In this document: in pieces, positions 56,201-64,000 of the stretch
Layout of the letters: every line of letters begins with the position of its first letter
Numbering within the stretch: position 1 is the stretch's first letter
DNA from: Sphingobacteriales bacterium
GTDB taxonomy: Bacteria > Bacteroidota > Bacteroidia > Chitinophagales > JADIYW01
NCBI GenBank assembly: GCA_016719635.1
Contig: JADJYT010000001.1
Span: forward strand, 1 to 64,000
Direction: 5' to 3'
Length of the DNA stretch: 64,000 bases
Notes under the pieces: generated by a model
Told to the model about the DNA's origin: nothing
What the model saw: the letters and a program-made list of their open reading frames with translations, nothing else
The model's database searches: none
Program-made: the position numbers and the translations under genes

Positions 56201-58677
56201 AGTGCGATTACAGGAATCTTAATGAGTTGTTTGGTGCTGAAAAAATCTTTATCCGTTTGGACACCAAAGAAAACATCCTGGGTGAAGACATCGAACGTTT
56301 TAACGCGGTTCACCGGTCTTCCTGTTTCATCAAAAACGGTTGCGAGTATCCTTCCTTTTAGTAATCCGGTTTCCCTGTATTCGACGGGAATATCAAATGC
56401 TTCCACACCATTTCCCGATGCGTCCGTCTGTCCGTTTCGGACAACGGAAAGATATTCGGCATATTTGCTGACGGAGAAATTGAACTGCTCAAACTCTTTA
56501 GCGGAAAAGGTGTTTTTCTCCAAAGAAAAATTGACCTCGTAATTTCGGTTGGCAGCAGGAGGTCCAAAATAGTTTGTAGCATTGAATATAGCTTGTACTT
56601 TTTCTGCCGGTTTATAGTCTGCCTTGTCTGTTTTGATATCCACTTTGATTCTGTCCGGCATAAACTCTTCTATCATGATAGCTTTCGAAGCAAGCAATAC
56701 ATCATTGCCTGTTAAAACCTGAAAGGAATATACGCCTGTTACCGCATTGGCATTGAGGGGAATGGTGGTTTCAAAGGCGCCTTGTGTGTCAAGTACATTT
56801 TTAAAAACCTTAAATTCTTTACCGGATGGCAGTAACAGTTTCGCTTTTACCGGCATCTCACCCGGCAGGTTCCAGTCGTTGGTTCGGATAATGGTATTTA
56901 GGTGAATCACTTCGCCCGGCCTGTATATGCTGCGTTCTCCGTAAATATAGGCATCATAATTCGCTGCATTCAGCCGTTTGCCACCGACATCAAAACGGGT
57001 GTTGTCGACGTGCGTGTTGTTGTATAATACATAATTGAAATCGCTGTCGCTCGACATGGCCGTAATCATCCCTAGCTGGAAATCTTTGTAGGCATCCGGT
57101 ATTTCATAAGTGGCGTACCCCGTTTTATCTGTTTTTATCTTTCCAAGTTCCTGATTGGAGGTGCTGATGACGGTTACTTCAATATCTTTCAGCGGTTCGG
57201 TATTTAAGATCGAGTTGGCAAAAACATGAACTGATTTTTTATCCTGTTTCACAATTAAACCGATATCTGATAGAGCAATGATCTTAGAATCCTGCAGCCA
57301 CACTCGGTCGTTGTCTTCCACTTTAACCACATAAATCCCCTTGAACTCTTTCAGCTTATCCTCAAAATCTATGTTCAGCAATTTGGCATGACCGTAATCT
57401 TTTAAATCGCCGGTCTTGTAATTCTTTTCAAATAACTTTTCACCGAATCCGGACGTCTCATAATACTGGAAGTCGTGATAAGTATAGTTATTGGTTGTTT
57501 CATCGTATTCGTCCGAATAACCCCATTCTGAACCCCTGTTTGTGAAGGCATAGATATTGTTTTGAAAAACTTTATAGACGGTCACTTTTACCTTTTCCGT
57601 TTGTGTCATCAGGATGGAAACATTTTTGCTTCCTTTTGACCCCAGATAACCTGCTTTTGTATTTTCAAACTTGATTTGCGGAGCGATTTCACCGAAGGAT
57701 ACATCTTCAGAATAATCTGAATTCAGTTTGCCGCCGAAGATTCCAATAACGTTTCTGGTTACATAGACTTCATACGAATCGTCAGGTGAAAATTCTTCAC
57801 TGGTGATTAATATACCTTTGTCATCGGCAGAAACATTAAAGTTGACAGCCGGTTCAATTTGTATGGCTTCCTTTAATTTGCCGGAGGAGACTGGCTGTGA
57901 AGTGGCAATGAACACGCTGCCGGTGACGCCGTCGTGGATGGTTTCCGGCTCTTCGAGCGCTAATTTCTGGACAGCCGGTACCGAAGACTTTTCAGTAAAC
58001 TCTTCCTCTTTCATGCTTTTGCCGATTTTCTTTAACACCACTTTTACCCTGGCGGTTTCATCGGTGGTTTTAGGAGAGGCAAAAACAATTGACAATGTTT
58101 TGGAAGTGCGTGAATTGATTATTTTAAAATCCGCTTTTTCTCCGTTGATTGTAGCTTCAATCAGGTCTGCGGCTTTTTTGGGATTAACAGGTATATTGAA
58201 TTTGATATCCGTCTGTAATTCTATTTTGCTTGCATCTGATTTAGCAGCCCGCCAATAGGAATGAGAGTTAATCAGTGTCAGGTAGGAGGTATGTACATTA
58301 TATTCGATGGTTCCAAGCAGACTGTATGGTTGTACTGCATTTTTGGTGATTTTGTCGGAGAGCGATATTTTAAAGTCCGTTGCATCCGGAAAGCCTTCCA
58401 GTGGTGAGAAGACCAGTTCGCGGGTGGATGTCCATTTGCATCTGCCGGGAACATTCGGGGAGATTTTTATAAGATCATCGTCCAGCCAATTATCTACCAG
58501 CGAATCATTTTTCAGTAATTCCTTATTGAATGTAAAAACCAGATTTTGGTTGTTTTCGATTTCCTCTTCAAAATTGGTCAGCACGCAGCGGACCGCATTT
58601 TCAGGCGTATAAAACCGGTTGCAGGATAAGAATACGAATCCTGTTAAAAAGAACAGGATATTTTTCAGGATAGACAT
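53278..58677 (-). CDS. Alpha-2-macroglobulin family lipoprotein
   Basis: A 1,799-residue protein with a lipoprotein signal (FFLTGFVFLSC), an Ig-like N-terminal region, MG domains (FDVGGKRLNAANYDAYIYGE, GERSIYRPGEVIHLNTIIRT) and an A2M domain near 1,150-1,250 (VKLVSNWSGIISTNTFGNAE). The thioester motif GCAEQ is in NYPYGCAEQTISAAF near 1,340, followed by the alpha/alpha toroid (LSNGALSYWQGGG). Bacterial A2Ms trap attacking proteases in the periplasm through the Cys-Gln thioester, and the intact motif suggests it is active. The usual partner gene for peptidoglycan repair (pbpC) is not adjacent. Frame unbroken. Confidence 0.95.
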   Translation of the reverse strand: MSILKNILFFLTGFVFLSCNRFYTPENAVRCVLTNFEEEIENNQNLVFTFNKELLKNDSLVDNWLDDDLIKISPNVPGRCKWTSTRELVFSPLEGFPDATDFKISLSDKITKNAVQPYSLLGTIEYNVHTSYLTLINSHSYWRAAKSDASKIELQTDIKFNIPVNPKKAADLIEATINGEKADFKIINSRTSKTLSIVFASPKTTDETARVKVVLKKIGKSMKEEEFTEKSSVPAVQKLALEEPETIHDGVTGSVFIATSQPVSSGKLKEAIQIEPAVNFNVSADDKGILITSEEFSPDDSYEVYVTRNVIGIFGGKLNSDYSEDVSFGEIAPQIKFENTKAGYLGSKGSKNVSILMTQTEKVKVTVYKVFQNNIYAFTNRGSEWGYSDEYDETTNNYTYHDFQYYETSGFGEKLFEKNYKTGDLKDYGHAKLLNIDFEDKLKEFKGIYVVKVEDNDRVWLQDSKIIALSDIGLIVKQDKKSVHVFANSILNTEPLKDIEVTVISTSNQELGKIKTDKTGYATYEIPDAYKDFQLGMITAMSSDSDFNYVLYNNTHVDNTRFDVGGKRLNAANYDAYIYGERSIYRPGEVIHLNTIIRTNDWNLPGEMPVKAKLLLPSGKEFKVFKNVLDTQGAFETTIPLNANAVTGVYSFQVLTGNDVLLASKAIMIEEFMPDRIKVDIKTDKADYKPAEKVQAIFNATNYFGPPAANRNYEVNFSLEKNTFSAKEFEQFNFSVSKYAEYLSVVRNGQTDASGNGVEAFDIPVEYRETGLLKGRILATVFDETGRPVNRVKTFDVFTQDVFFGVQTDKDFFSTKQLIKIPVIALDKKGNPLTTQSAHVQIIRRKWETVLQKSDGQLKYVSQKKEEVIENKYITIRGVSSHYAFTAKESGDYEFRIGGPNSDSYVSYYFYAYGWGDTYSSSFEVNNEGKIDITLDKDKYLVGDKAKVLLKMPFDGKVLVTVERDKVMEHFYLKSDNKSASFNLKLEDNHVPNVYISATLIKPNTNDGMPLTVAYGYAPVVVENPDNKIAIDLQCVSETRSKTKQTIKIKSKPNTEMTIAVVDEGILALNNQKSPDPYAYFYTKRALEVEMYNIYPYLFPEVTSLGGGFDDIGKRVNPLTNKRVKLVSNWSGIISTNTFGNAEYTFDIPQFSGSLRVMAVAWDGKKFGAAEKIIQVADPIVISAGIPRFTAPNDVLTVPVTISNTTKNKSQATISLKAEGVLQTNTANTFTVEIAANSEQQIDAQILTKNATGEGKIIIRVKAFNETFSDTTYLTSRPNATFQKISGTGTISGGQKGTISFASTSSLLSPKRKLIISNSPLVQFGKNLSALVNYPYGCAEQTISAAFPQLYYSDLAKNLNNTTVLNRSAVNNVQAAIDRLQSMQLSNGALSYWQGGGSESWWATIYAAHFLQEAEKAGYSVNQGILSKMYGYLNARLKTKELEFMYYPDGSKKEVVKTEIPYSLYVLALADELKLSNLNYYKSNPELLTQSGRYLIASAFALSGDKKKFYQMLPKGYVSEKTDPAFNGNFYSDFRDMALVLNTLLEADPKNLQINYMAKQVAQQLLNRQYLNTQENVFGFLAMGKIARAANKGNATATVVSNGKTIGAFDGKNELILSGKTLSANSLSINTGGSGKVYYFWEMEGIPTTGSNKEEDNFLEVRRKYLDRNGKEIKAAFFQNDLVAVEIAIRSTNGINVPNVAITDLFPSGFEIENARITEIPQLAWLKPDALPEYKDIRDDRINLIVTATPKITKYHYLCRAVSLGTFSVGPVGADAMYRGEYHSYHGARTITVSRKVNL

Positions 58678-59012
58678 GTTATATGATTTATTGATTGCTT
58701 AATGTACAAAGAATTTCAGATAAAAGTTCCGGGATTTTAAGAAATTTTTAACAATACTAAAAATGACATCGATAAGACGTGTTCCGAATCTTTAGAATAA
58801 CGAATGGTTGTGCGATATCAGTGTGGTTATCTTCTTTACATTTTTTAACTACGTTTCAAATTAGAGCTTGCCGTATCATAAGTATTGATTTAATACTTTA
58901 GTATTCAAGTATATATGATATTTTATGTTAATTTAAAGACATCATGGATTCTTCTGCTTTATTACAGGACAAACATTATTGTCCCAACTTTGAACTAATA
59001 AAATCGTATAAA

Positions 59013-60650
59013 ATGAAGCAATTATTATTTATGTTGATGCTACTGGTCTCTTTTGGATTAAAAGCCATCCAAGTCAATGACTCCAAAGTAACGGATGTTA
59101 CTGTTTTCAGAAACTATGCCAAAGAGGTCAGGCTGGCTGCTGCGGCGATACCCGAGGGGAATTCGGAAATTATAATTTCCAATATTTCCACTTTCATGGA
59201 TGACAATACCCTGCAGATTGCCACCAAAGGTGCACTTAAGATTCTGTCGGTTTCTTCCAGGGTCAATTATCTGAGTGATAAGAAAAAGTCGGAACAGGTG
59301 ATAAAGCTAAATGACAGTATTGAATTCCTGAACGATGATTGGAGCTGGATGAAGGTGCAGACGTCTTCTTATGAAGATGAATTGTCATTATTGAATGATA
59401 ACCGTAAGCTGGCGAATGATAAAACCATGTTCACTTCTGCTCAGGTAAAGGAACTGGCGGAATTGTACCGCGTACGGTCGATAGAATTGAGGAAATATAT
59501 TTTTGACCTGAACAAGAAACAGAAAAATATTAAGGAAAAAATGGCGCTGATACAAATGCAGATAGCGGAACTGAATGGAAATCAGAATACAGCCGTGAAG
59601 GAGATTGTCCTGAAAGTGAATGCCAAATCCGCAAGTCAGGTTTCTTTCAGATGCTCCTATATCGTAACGAATGCCTATTGGACGCCCATTTACGATATCC
59701 GTGCAAAAAATGTGAACGAATCCTTAGACCTGGATTGCAGAGCGAAGGTGGTACAAAATACCGGTTATGACTGGAAAAATGTAAAGCTGAGTTTGTCTAC
59801 TGCCAACCCTTCTGCGAATCATGACAGGCCTATTCTGTATCCTGTTTTTGTCGACTTCTTTCAGCCGGATTATTATAAATATCAACTTAAAAGTTATGGT
59901 TCAGCCGGGCAAATGATGGAAAAATCCATGAATATGATGGCTCCGGCAAGTGTGGACATCAGGAGTAAAGATGATGAGGAAGCCTATGTAGACGGACTGA
60001 AAGCGGAGAATAACAATGTGACGATTCTGGAAGGTGATATGGCGGTGGAATATGCGATTGAAACATTACAGGATGTGGAAAGCGATAATAAGGAACATAT
60101 TGTCGGAATACAGGAAATAGTGATGCCGGCAGTCTACAGTTATCATACGGTGCCTAAGCTGGATATGACCGCCTATCTTCTGGCAAGAGTAACGGACTGG
60201 GCGAAATATAATCTGCTGGCGGGTGAAGCCAATATATTTTTCGATGATAACTATGTCGGAAAATCATACCTGAATCCCAATGTCAGCAGCGATACATTAT
60301 TAATCTCATTAGGCCGTGATGAAAAGATAAGTGTGAAACGGATCAGATTAAACGATTACAGTGCCAGGAAAATTGTAAGCAGCAATATCCGGGAAACCAA
60401 GGCATTTGAGACGACCATTAAAAATAATAAAAACATTCCGATAGAAATTGAAGTGTTGGATCAGTATCCGATTTCTAGAAATTCACAGATAGAAGTTTCG
60501 GTGGATGATAAAGAGGGTGCACAGGTAACTGAAGAGTACGGTAAGTTGATTTGGAAAATTAAGTTACAGCCAAACGAGTCCAGGAAGCTTAAGCTGGTGT
60601 ACACCATCAAATATCCGAAAGACAAAAAGATAAGAGAAACGAATCAATAA
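59013..60650 (+). CDS. DUF4139 domain protein (mucoidy inhibitor MuiA-like)
   Basis: About 545 residues from the ATG at 59013, which gives a good signal peptide (MKQLLFMLMLLVSFGLKA); the upstream ATG at 58944 adds an unlikely leader. An N-terminal DUF4140-like beta domain (VTDVTVFRNYAKEVRLAAAA) is followed by a coiled-coil stretch near 85-190. The DUF4139 domain follows (SYIVTNAYWTPIYDIRAKNV, then YDWKNVKLSLSTANPS). The end LIWKIKLQPNESRKLKLVYT is typical. Cell-envelope location; function not established. Confidence 0.9.
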   Translation: MKQLLFMLMLLVSFGLKAIQVNDSKVTDVTVFRNYAKEVRLAAAAIPEGNSEIIISNISTFMDDNTLQIATKGALKILSVSSRVNYLSDKKKSEQVIKLNDSIEFLNDDWSWMKVQTSSYEDELSLLNDNRKLANDKTMFTSAQVKELAELYRVRSIELRKYIFDLNKKQKNIKEKMALIQMQIAELNGNQNTAVKEIVLKVNAKSASQVSFRCSYIVTNAYWTPIYDIRAKNVNESLDLDCRAKVVQNTGYDWKNVKLSLSTANPSANHDRPILYPVFVDFFQPDYYKYQLKSYGSAGQMMEKSMNMMAPASVDIRSKDDEEAYVDGLKAENNNVTILEGDMAVEYAIETLQDVESDNKEHIVGIQEIVMPAVYSYHTVPKLDMTAYLLARVTDWAKYNLLAGEANIFFDDNYVGKSYLNPNVSSDTLLISLGRDEKISVKRIRLNDYSARKIVSSNIRETKAFETTIKNNKNIPIEIEVLDQYPISRNSQIEVSVDDKEGAQVTEEYGKLIWKIKLQPNESRKLKLVYTIKYPKDKKIRETNQ

Positions 60651-60683
60651 GATTCCATACTGATGCGGAATGGGTGAGGAATA

Positions 60684-61853
60684 TTATTCAAAATCCTTGT
60701 AGAGCAGGTATTTTTTTCTGATTTTTTTAAAAGCAGAAAGCTGTGGCTGCCAGGTTTTACGAATCGATTTTTCATCCATTCCTTTTTCTATCTGTGTGCT
60801 TAATCTCTTCGTACCGGCTAATTTTTGGAAAAATGTATTGAAGAAATTTTTCTTGTCTGTGGAAAGTTTATACGCGTTCAGTAAATACTTTAATGTGAAT
60901 TTCTGTTTGCGTAACGTATCTAAAATGATTTCAGATAAATCAAATCCATAACAGGGCTGGTCCTGCAGGAATGGTTTGCTGGCTCCCGGTTTGGAAACAG
61001 GCATAAAGGAGAATAATGATTTTGAGAATTGTGGCGAACCGTAGATTTGAAATGGTTTATCTGTTCCCCGCCCGACGCTAACAGAATTACTGCCTTCAAA
61101 AAAACAAAGGCTTGGATACAGATAAATGGCTGTCATATTAGAGAGGTTAGGAGAGGGTTTAACCGGAAGTGTGTAAAATGTTTTATGGTCGTAATGTAAA
61201 CATGGTATAATGGTAACGCTGCAGTTTAACTTATTTTCCAGCCATTTCTCTCCATTCAGCATTTTTGCATATTCACCTGTTGTCATGCCATAGACAACCG
61301 GAATAGGTTGCATACCCACAAACGAACGTTGCGACGTGTCCAGGACTGGCCCGTCCACATAATGCCCGTTGGGATTCGGCCTGTCTAACACGATAAGTTT
61401 CTTATTTTGCTCTGCACAGGCTTCCATCACATACTGCAAAGTGGAAATATAAGTGTAGAAACGAACTCCCACATCCTGAATGTCAAAAATTAATATGTCA
61501 ATGTTGCTTAACTGTTCGGGTCTGGGTTTTTTATTATCGCCGTACAGAGATACAATCGCCACATTTGTTTTGGGGTCAACACCGTTTTTCACATGCTCAC
61601 CTGCATCTGCCGTTCCGCGAAATCCGTGTTCGGGTGCAAAAACCGACTGAACGTGAATTCCCAGACTGATTAGGGTATCCAGCAGATGTGTATTGCCGAT
61701 GGTCGAAGTCTGATTGACCACTAGTCCGACGGATTTACCTTGGATTATTGGTATATATTGATCAATGCGGGCCGCTCCGACCGTTACATCATCAGCCTTT
61801 AATGCCGGAAGCATACAGAAAAAAGACAATATAAGTGCAAAGTATTTCTTCAT
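60684..61853 (-). CDS. DUF1343 / NamZ-type exo-beta-N-acetylmuramidase
   Basis: About 389 residues from the ATG at 61853 with a signal (MKKYFALILSFFCMLPALKA). Motifs of the DUF1343 (GH171) family: GLVVNQTSTIGNTHLLD, SVFAPEHGFRGTADAGEH, IDILIFDIQDVGVRFYTYIS, LDRPNPNGHYVDGP, and SVSVGRGTDKPFQIYGSP. Family members such as NamZ of Bacillus release MurNAc from peptidoglycan fragments, so a role in wall recycling is likely. The longer frame to 62039 would overlap the divergent permease gene and is rejected. Confidence 0.92.
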   Translation of the reverse strand: MKKYFALILSFFCMLPALKADDVTVGAARIDQYIPIIQGKSVGLVVNQTSTIGNTHLLDTLISLGIHVQSVFAPEHGFRGTADAGEHVKNGVDPKTNVAIVSLYGDNKKPRPEQLSNIDILIFDIQDVGVRFYTYISTLQYVMEACAEQNKKLIVLDRPNPNGHYVDGPVLDTSQRSFVGMQPIPVVYGMTTGEYAKMLNGEKWLENKLNCSVTIIPCLHYDHKTFYTLPVKPSPNLSNMTAIYLYPSLCFFEGSNSVSVGRGTDKPFQIYGSPQFSKSLFSFMPVSKPGASKPFLQDQPCYGFDLSEIILDTLRKQKFTLKYLLNAYKLSTDKKNFFNTFFQKLAGTKRLSTQIEKGMDEKSIRKTWQPQLSAFKKIRKKYLLYKDFE

Positions 61854-61947
61854 AAAGCGAAGATATGCAAAAATCATGCTGATTTTCAGTGGATTTTTGG
61901 TAATGCAGAAGGAAAGAAATACTTTTGGGTAAATAAGATGCAGATTA

Positions 61948-63177
61948 TTGAAACTGGAGTTATTTATAGCAAAACGATTGTCCTTAGGGAATAAAAAATC
62001 ATTTTCAAGGTTTATTATTCGTATTGCCATACTGGCCATCGCGCTGAGTGTGGCGGTGATGATTGTTTCATCCTGTATGGTTTCCGGATTTTCAATTGAA
62101 ATTAAAAAACGGATTTTCGGTTTCTGGGGTGAGATTCATATCACGAATTTTGATAATAACGAATCATTGGATTTACAGCCTGTCAAAAAGAATGAAGTGT
62201 TTTTGGAAAAACTGCAAAAATCCAATAATGTAAAAAATGTGGCTCCTTTTATCATTACACCTGCCATCTTAAAAACCAAAACGGATATAGAAGGTATTGC
62301 ACTGAAAGGAGTGGGTAAAACATACGATTGGAAAGCCATAAGTGAATATATGAAAGACGGCTCATTGCCCGCTTTCACGATTCAGGAAATCAATAAGGAA
62401 ATACTGATATCAAAAACTACCGCCCAAAAACTGAAACTGAAAGTGGGGGATAATGTGATTGTATATTTTATCAGAAGTGATGCACCGGCTCCTATTGGCA
62501 GAAAATTAAAGGTTTGCGGTATCTATCATACCGGACTGGAAGAATATGACAGGCAATATGCCCTGGTCGATATTGAACTGTTACGCCAGCTTAACCGGTG
62601 GGAGGAAGAAGATGCTGCCGGTTATGAGGTAAGGCTGAAAAATATGGACGATATGGACGCTTTTAAGGATTCTATCTATTACAAATACATCGGACAAAGC
62701 GTGAACGCACAAACCATGAAAGAAATAAACCGCAATATTTTCGAATGGCTCGATTTGCAGAAAGTCAATGAATACCTGATTCTGGGCTTTATGGTGATCG
62801 TTGCCATTCTGAATATGGTGACAGCCTTAATCATTCTCATTCTTGACAGAACCAATATGATTGGTATTTTAAAATCATTAGGTGCCAATAATTCCTCTAT
62901 CTCCAAAATCTTCATTTACAATGCCGCCTATATCATTCTCAACGGTTTGTTTTGGGGAAACCTGATAGGAATCGGCATTTGCCTTATCCAGCATTACACA
63001 GGATTCATCCAACTGAATGAAGAAAATTATTACCTCTCGGTAGCGCCGGTTTATTTTAATATTTGGGCGATATTGCTCATCAATATTGGGACGCTCATTA
63101 TCTGTACGCTGGTGCTTTTGTTGCCCGTACAATTAATCTCCCGTATTTCGCCCATGAAGGCCATCCGTTTTTCGTAA
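61948..63177 (+). CDS. LolC/LolE-type ABC transporter permease
   Basis: A 409-residue permease. The first membrane helix is at residues 22-45 (FIIRIAILAIALSVAVMIVS), then a MacB-like periplasmic domain to about 265, then an FtsX domain with three helices ending PVQLISRISPMKAIRFS. It probably extracts lipoproteins or lipids with an ATPase encoded elsewhere. The start codon is a TTG at 61948; it gives the usual family start (KLELFIAKRLSLGNKKSFSR), while the nearby ATG at 61938 is in another frame. Confidence 0.9.
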   Translation: MKLELFIAKRLSLGNKKSFSRFIIRIAILAIALSVAVMIVSSCMVSGFSIEIKKRIFGFWGEIHITNFDNNESLDLQPVKKNEVFLEKLQKSNNVKNVAPFIITPAILKTKTDIEGIALKGVGKTYDWKAISEYMKDGSLPAFTIQEINKEILISKTTAQKLKLKVGDNVIVYFIRSDAPAPIGRKLKVCGIYHTGLEEYDRQYALVDIELLRQLNRWEEEDAAGYEVRLKNMDDMDAFKDSIYYKYIGQSVNAQTMKEINRNIFEWLDLQKVNEYLILGFMVIVAILNMVTALIILILDRTNMIGILKSLGANNSSISKIFIYNAAYIILNGLFWGNLIGIGICLIQHYTGFIQLNEENYYLSVAPVYFNIWAILLINIGTLIICTLVLLLPVQLISRISPMKAIRFS

Positions 63178-63187
63178 AGTAAAATCC

Positions 63188-64000
63188 CTATTTTGCAAAA
63201 GGATCCTTCTTTACAGCTTCGGATAAATTGCCGCTGAGTGTCTTCAGGAAAGCAGCAATGCTTTTTACTTCGTCGTCAGTAAGTGTTTTATTGAGTTGTA
63301 ACGTACCCATGATTTTAATTGCTGTATTCAGATCTGCAACACTTCCGTCGTGAAAATACGGATGCGTCTCCGCTATATTGCGTAAGGTAGGTACTCGGAA
63401 CATATACAAATCACCGGTTTGTTTGGTAATCGTAATTCTGCCCGAATCGATTTTAGCGCTCTTGGTGGCATCCCAGTAATTTCCAAAGAGGCCAAACTTC
63501 TGAAACATTGTTCCGCCGAGATTAACGCCTGCATGACAGGTGGTGCAGCCTGTTTTTATAAAAAGTTGCAGACCATCTTTTTCCTCTTTTGTCAATGCAT
63601 CCGCTTTTCCTTCCAGGTAGCTGTCAAATCTGGAAGGTGTAAGCAGGGTGCGTTCAAAGGCACCGATTGCTTTCTGCAGGTTTTCGTATTTTACAGGACT
63701 CTTATCATTCGGAAATGCGGCAGCGAATAATTGCGGATACTCGGCATCTTTTTTCAACCGATCTTCCAGGAGTGCCTTGCTTGGAATATGCATTTCCACC
63801 GGATTTAAAATCGGCATACCAGCCTGTTCTTCTACATCTTTTGCTCTGCCATCCCAAAACTGAGTGGTATTTAGTGCCGCATTTAAAACGGTCGGTGAAT
63901 TTCTGCCACCTCTCAGACCGTCATAACCGACAGAAGTGGGTTCATTATCTACACCAAATGTGCTTAGGTTATGGCAGGAGTTGCAGCTGTTATTGCCTTT
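63188..64000 (-). CDS. Di-heme cytochrome c peroxidase, 5' end outside the window
   Basis: The frame is open from the right edge to 63188 (271 codons seen). Two heme-binding CxxCH sites are present: CNSCH near the edge and CTTCH in the second half (LFIKTGCTTCHAGVNLG). FGVDNEPTSVGYDGLRGGRN, TTQFWDGRAKDVEEQAGMPI, YMFRVPTLRNIAETHPYFHD and DEVKSIAAFLKTLSG match the bacterial CcpA/MauG family. The enzyme reduces hydrogen peroxide in the periplasm. A signal peptide is expected beyond the edge. Confidence 0.93.
   Translation of the reverse strand, partial: KGNNSCNSCHNLSTFGVDNEPTSVGYDGLRGGRNSPTVLNAALNTTQFWDGRAKDVEEQAGMPILNPVEMHIPSKALLEDRLKKDAEYPQLFAAAFPNDKSPVKYENLQKAIGAFERTLLTPSRFDSYLEGKADALTKEEKDGLQLFIKTGCTTCHAGVNLGGTMFQKFGLFGNYWDATKSAKIDSGRITITKQTGDLYMFRVPTLRNIAETHPYFHDGSVADLNTAIKIMGTLQLNKTLTDDEVKSIAAFLKTLSGNLSEAVKKDPFAK

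Noticed and set aside
1..64000. tRNA and rRNA genes
   Set aside because: No cloverleaf-like sequence or rRNA signature was noticed on either strand; a covariance-model scan would be needed to exclude tRNAs fully.

Overview
The window reads as a chromosomal segment of a Bacteroidota bacterium, probably on the Chitinophagales/Saprospirales side, although the exact lineage cannot be fixed from the sequence. The evidence is TAnnTTTG-type promoters (7544, 29211, 50720), few visible Shine-Dalgarno sites, many short SC-type lipoboxes, and gene families common in that phylum (DUF1343/NamZ, DUF4139, RetSat-like oxidoreductase, DUF4369-thioredoxin, large alpha-2-macroglobulin).

Layout. Bases 1-29,200 are an accessory island. 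Bases 29,200-64,000 are ordinary genes at roughly 45-50% GC: alaS, gatB, a thioredoxin, an L,D-transpeptidase, pyrG, an RNA methyltransferase, a RetSat-like oxidoreductase, an SDR, a rhomboid protease, threonine aldolase, a cytochrome oxidase III-like protein, a Fur regulator facing a MerC protein, topA, purB, arsC, alpha-2-macroglobulin, a DUF4139 protein, NamZ, a LolC/E-type permease and a di-heme peroxidase cut by the right edge.

The island is a patchwork of nine RHS C-terminal toxin tips (T1-T9), each followed by a small gene placed like an immunity gene (I1-I9). The pairs are T1/I1 2358-3692, T2/I2 5850-6992, T3/I3 13158-14566, T4/I4 15860-17266, T5/I5 19150-20562, T6/I6 20816-21459, T7/I7 22640-23976, T8/I8 25378-26062 and T9/I9 26447-27249. 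Four tips sit on copies of a GC-rich RHS core (5027, about 14820, 18207, 22491). Two sit on a different short RHS stub that ends a 2.36-kb direct repeat (1-2357 and 10789-13157). Three are orphan tips joined directly to transposase sequence. T3 is a TIGR02594 (NlpC/P60-like) peptidoglycan hydrolase and T4 a GH108 muramidase. Five of nine immunity candidates are predicted lipoproteins and three have membrane segments, which fits toxins acting on the cell envelope.

The joints are made of REP-associated tyrosine (HUH/Y1) transposase elements of three families (A, B, C), each with its own palindromic ends. Almost all copies are truncated, nested or frameshifted; only the family A copy at 27832-28362 is intact. 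After several immunity genes lies a convergent XRE regulator gene, intact once (7085-7450) and otherwise reduced to its C-terminal tail. A separate mobile module lies in the middle: a CHC2 primase/TOPRIM/P-loop protein (7593-10307), iteron-like repeats, and two overlapping tyrosine recombinases, of which the second lacks key catalytic residues. Its 3' part and a structured non-coding stretch are duplicated, and the duplication ends inside the RHS SVDP motif, where the two toxin tips diverge. I read the island as a storage and exchange site for toxin-immunity cassettes, with homologous core repeats and RAYT ends providing the joints.

Caution: many genes, including housekeeping ones, carry one-base indels, mostly in mononucleotide runs. 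Residual long-read assembly errors are a likely explanation, so several entries marked pseudogene may be intact in the real genome.
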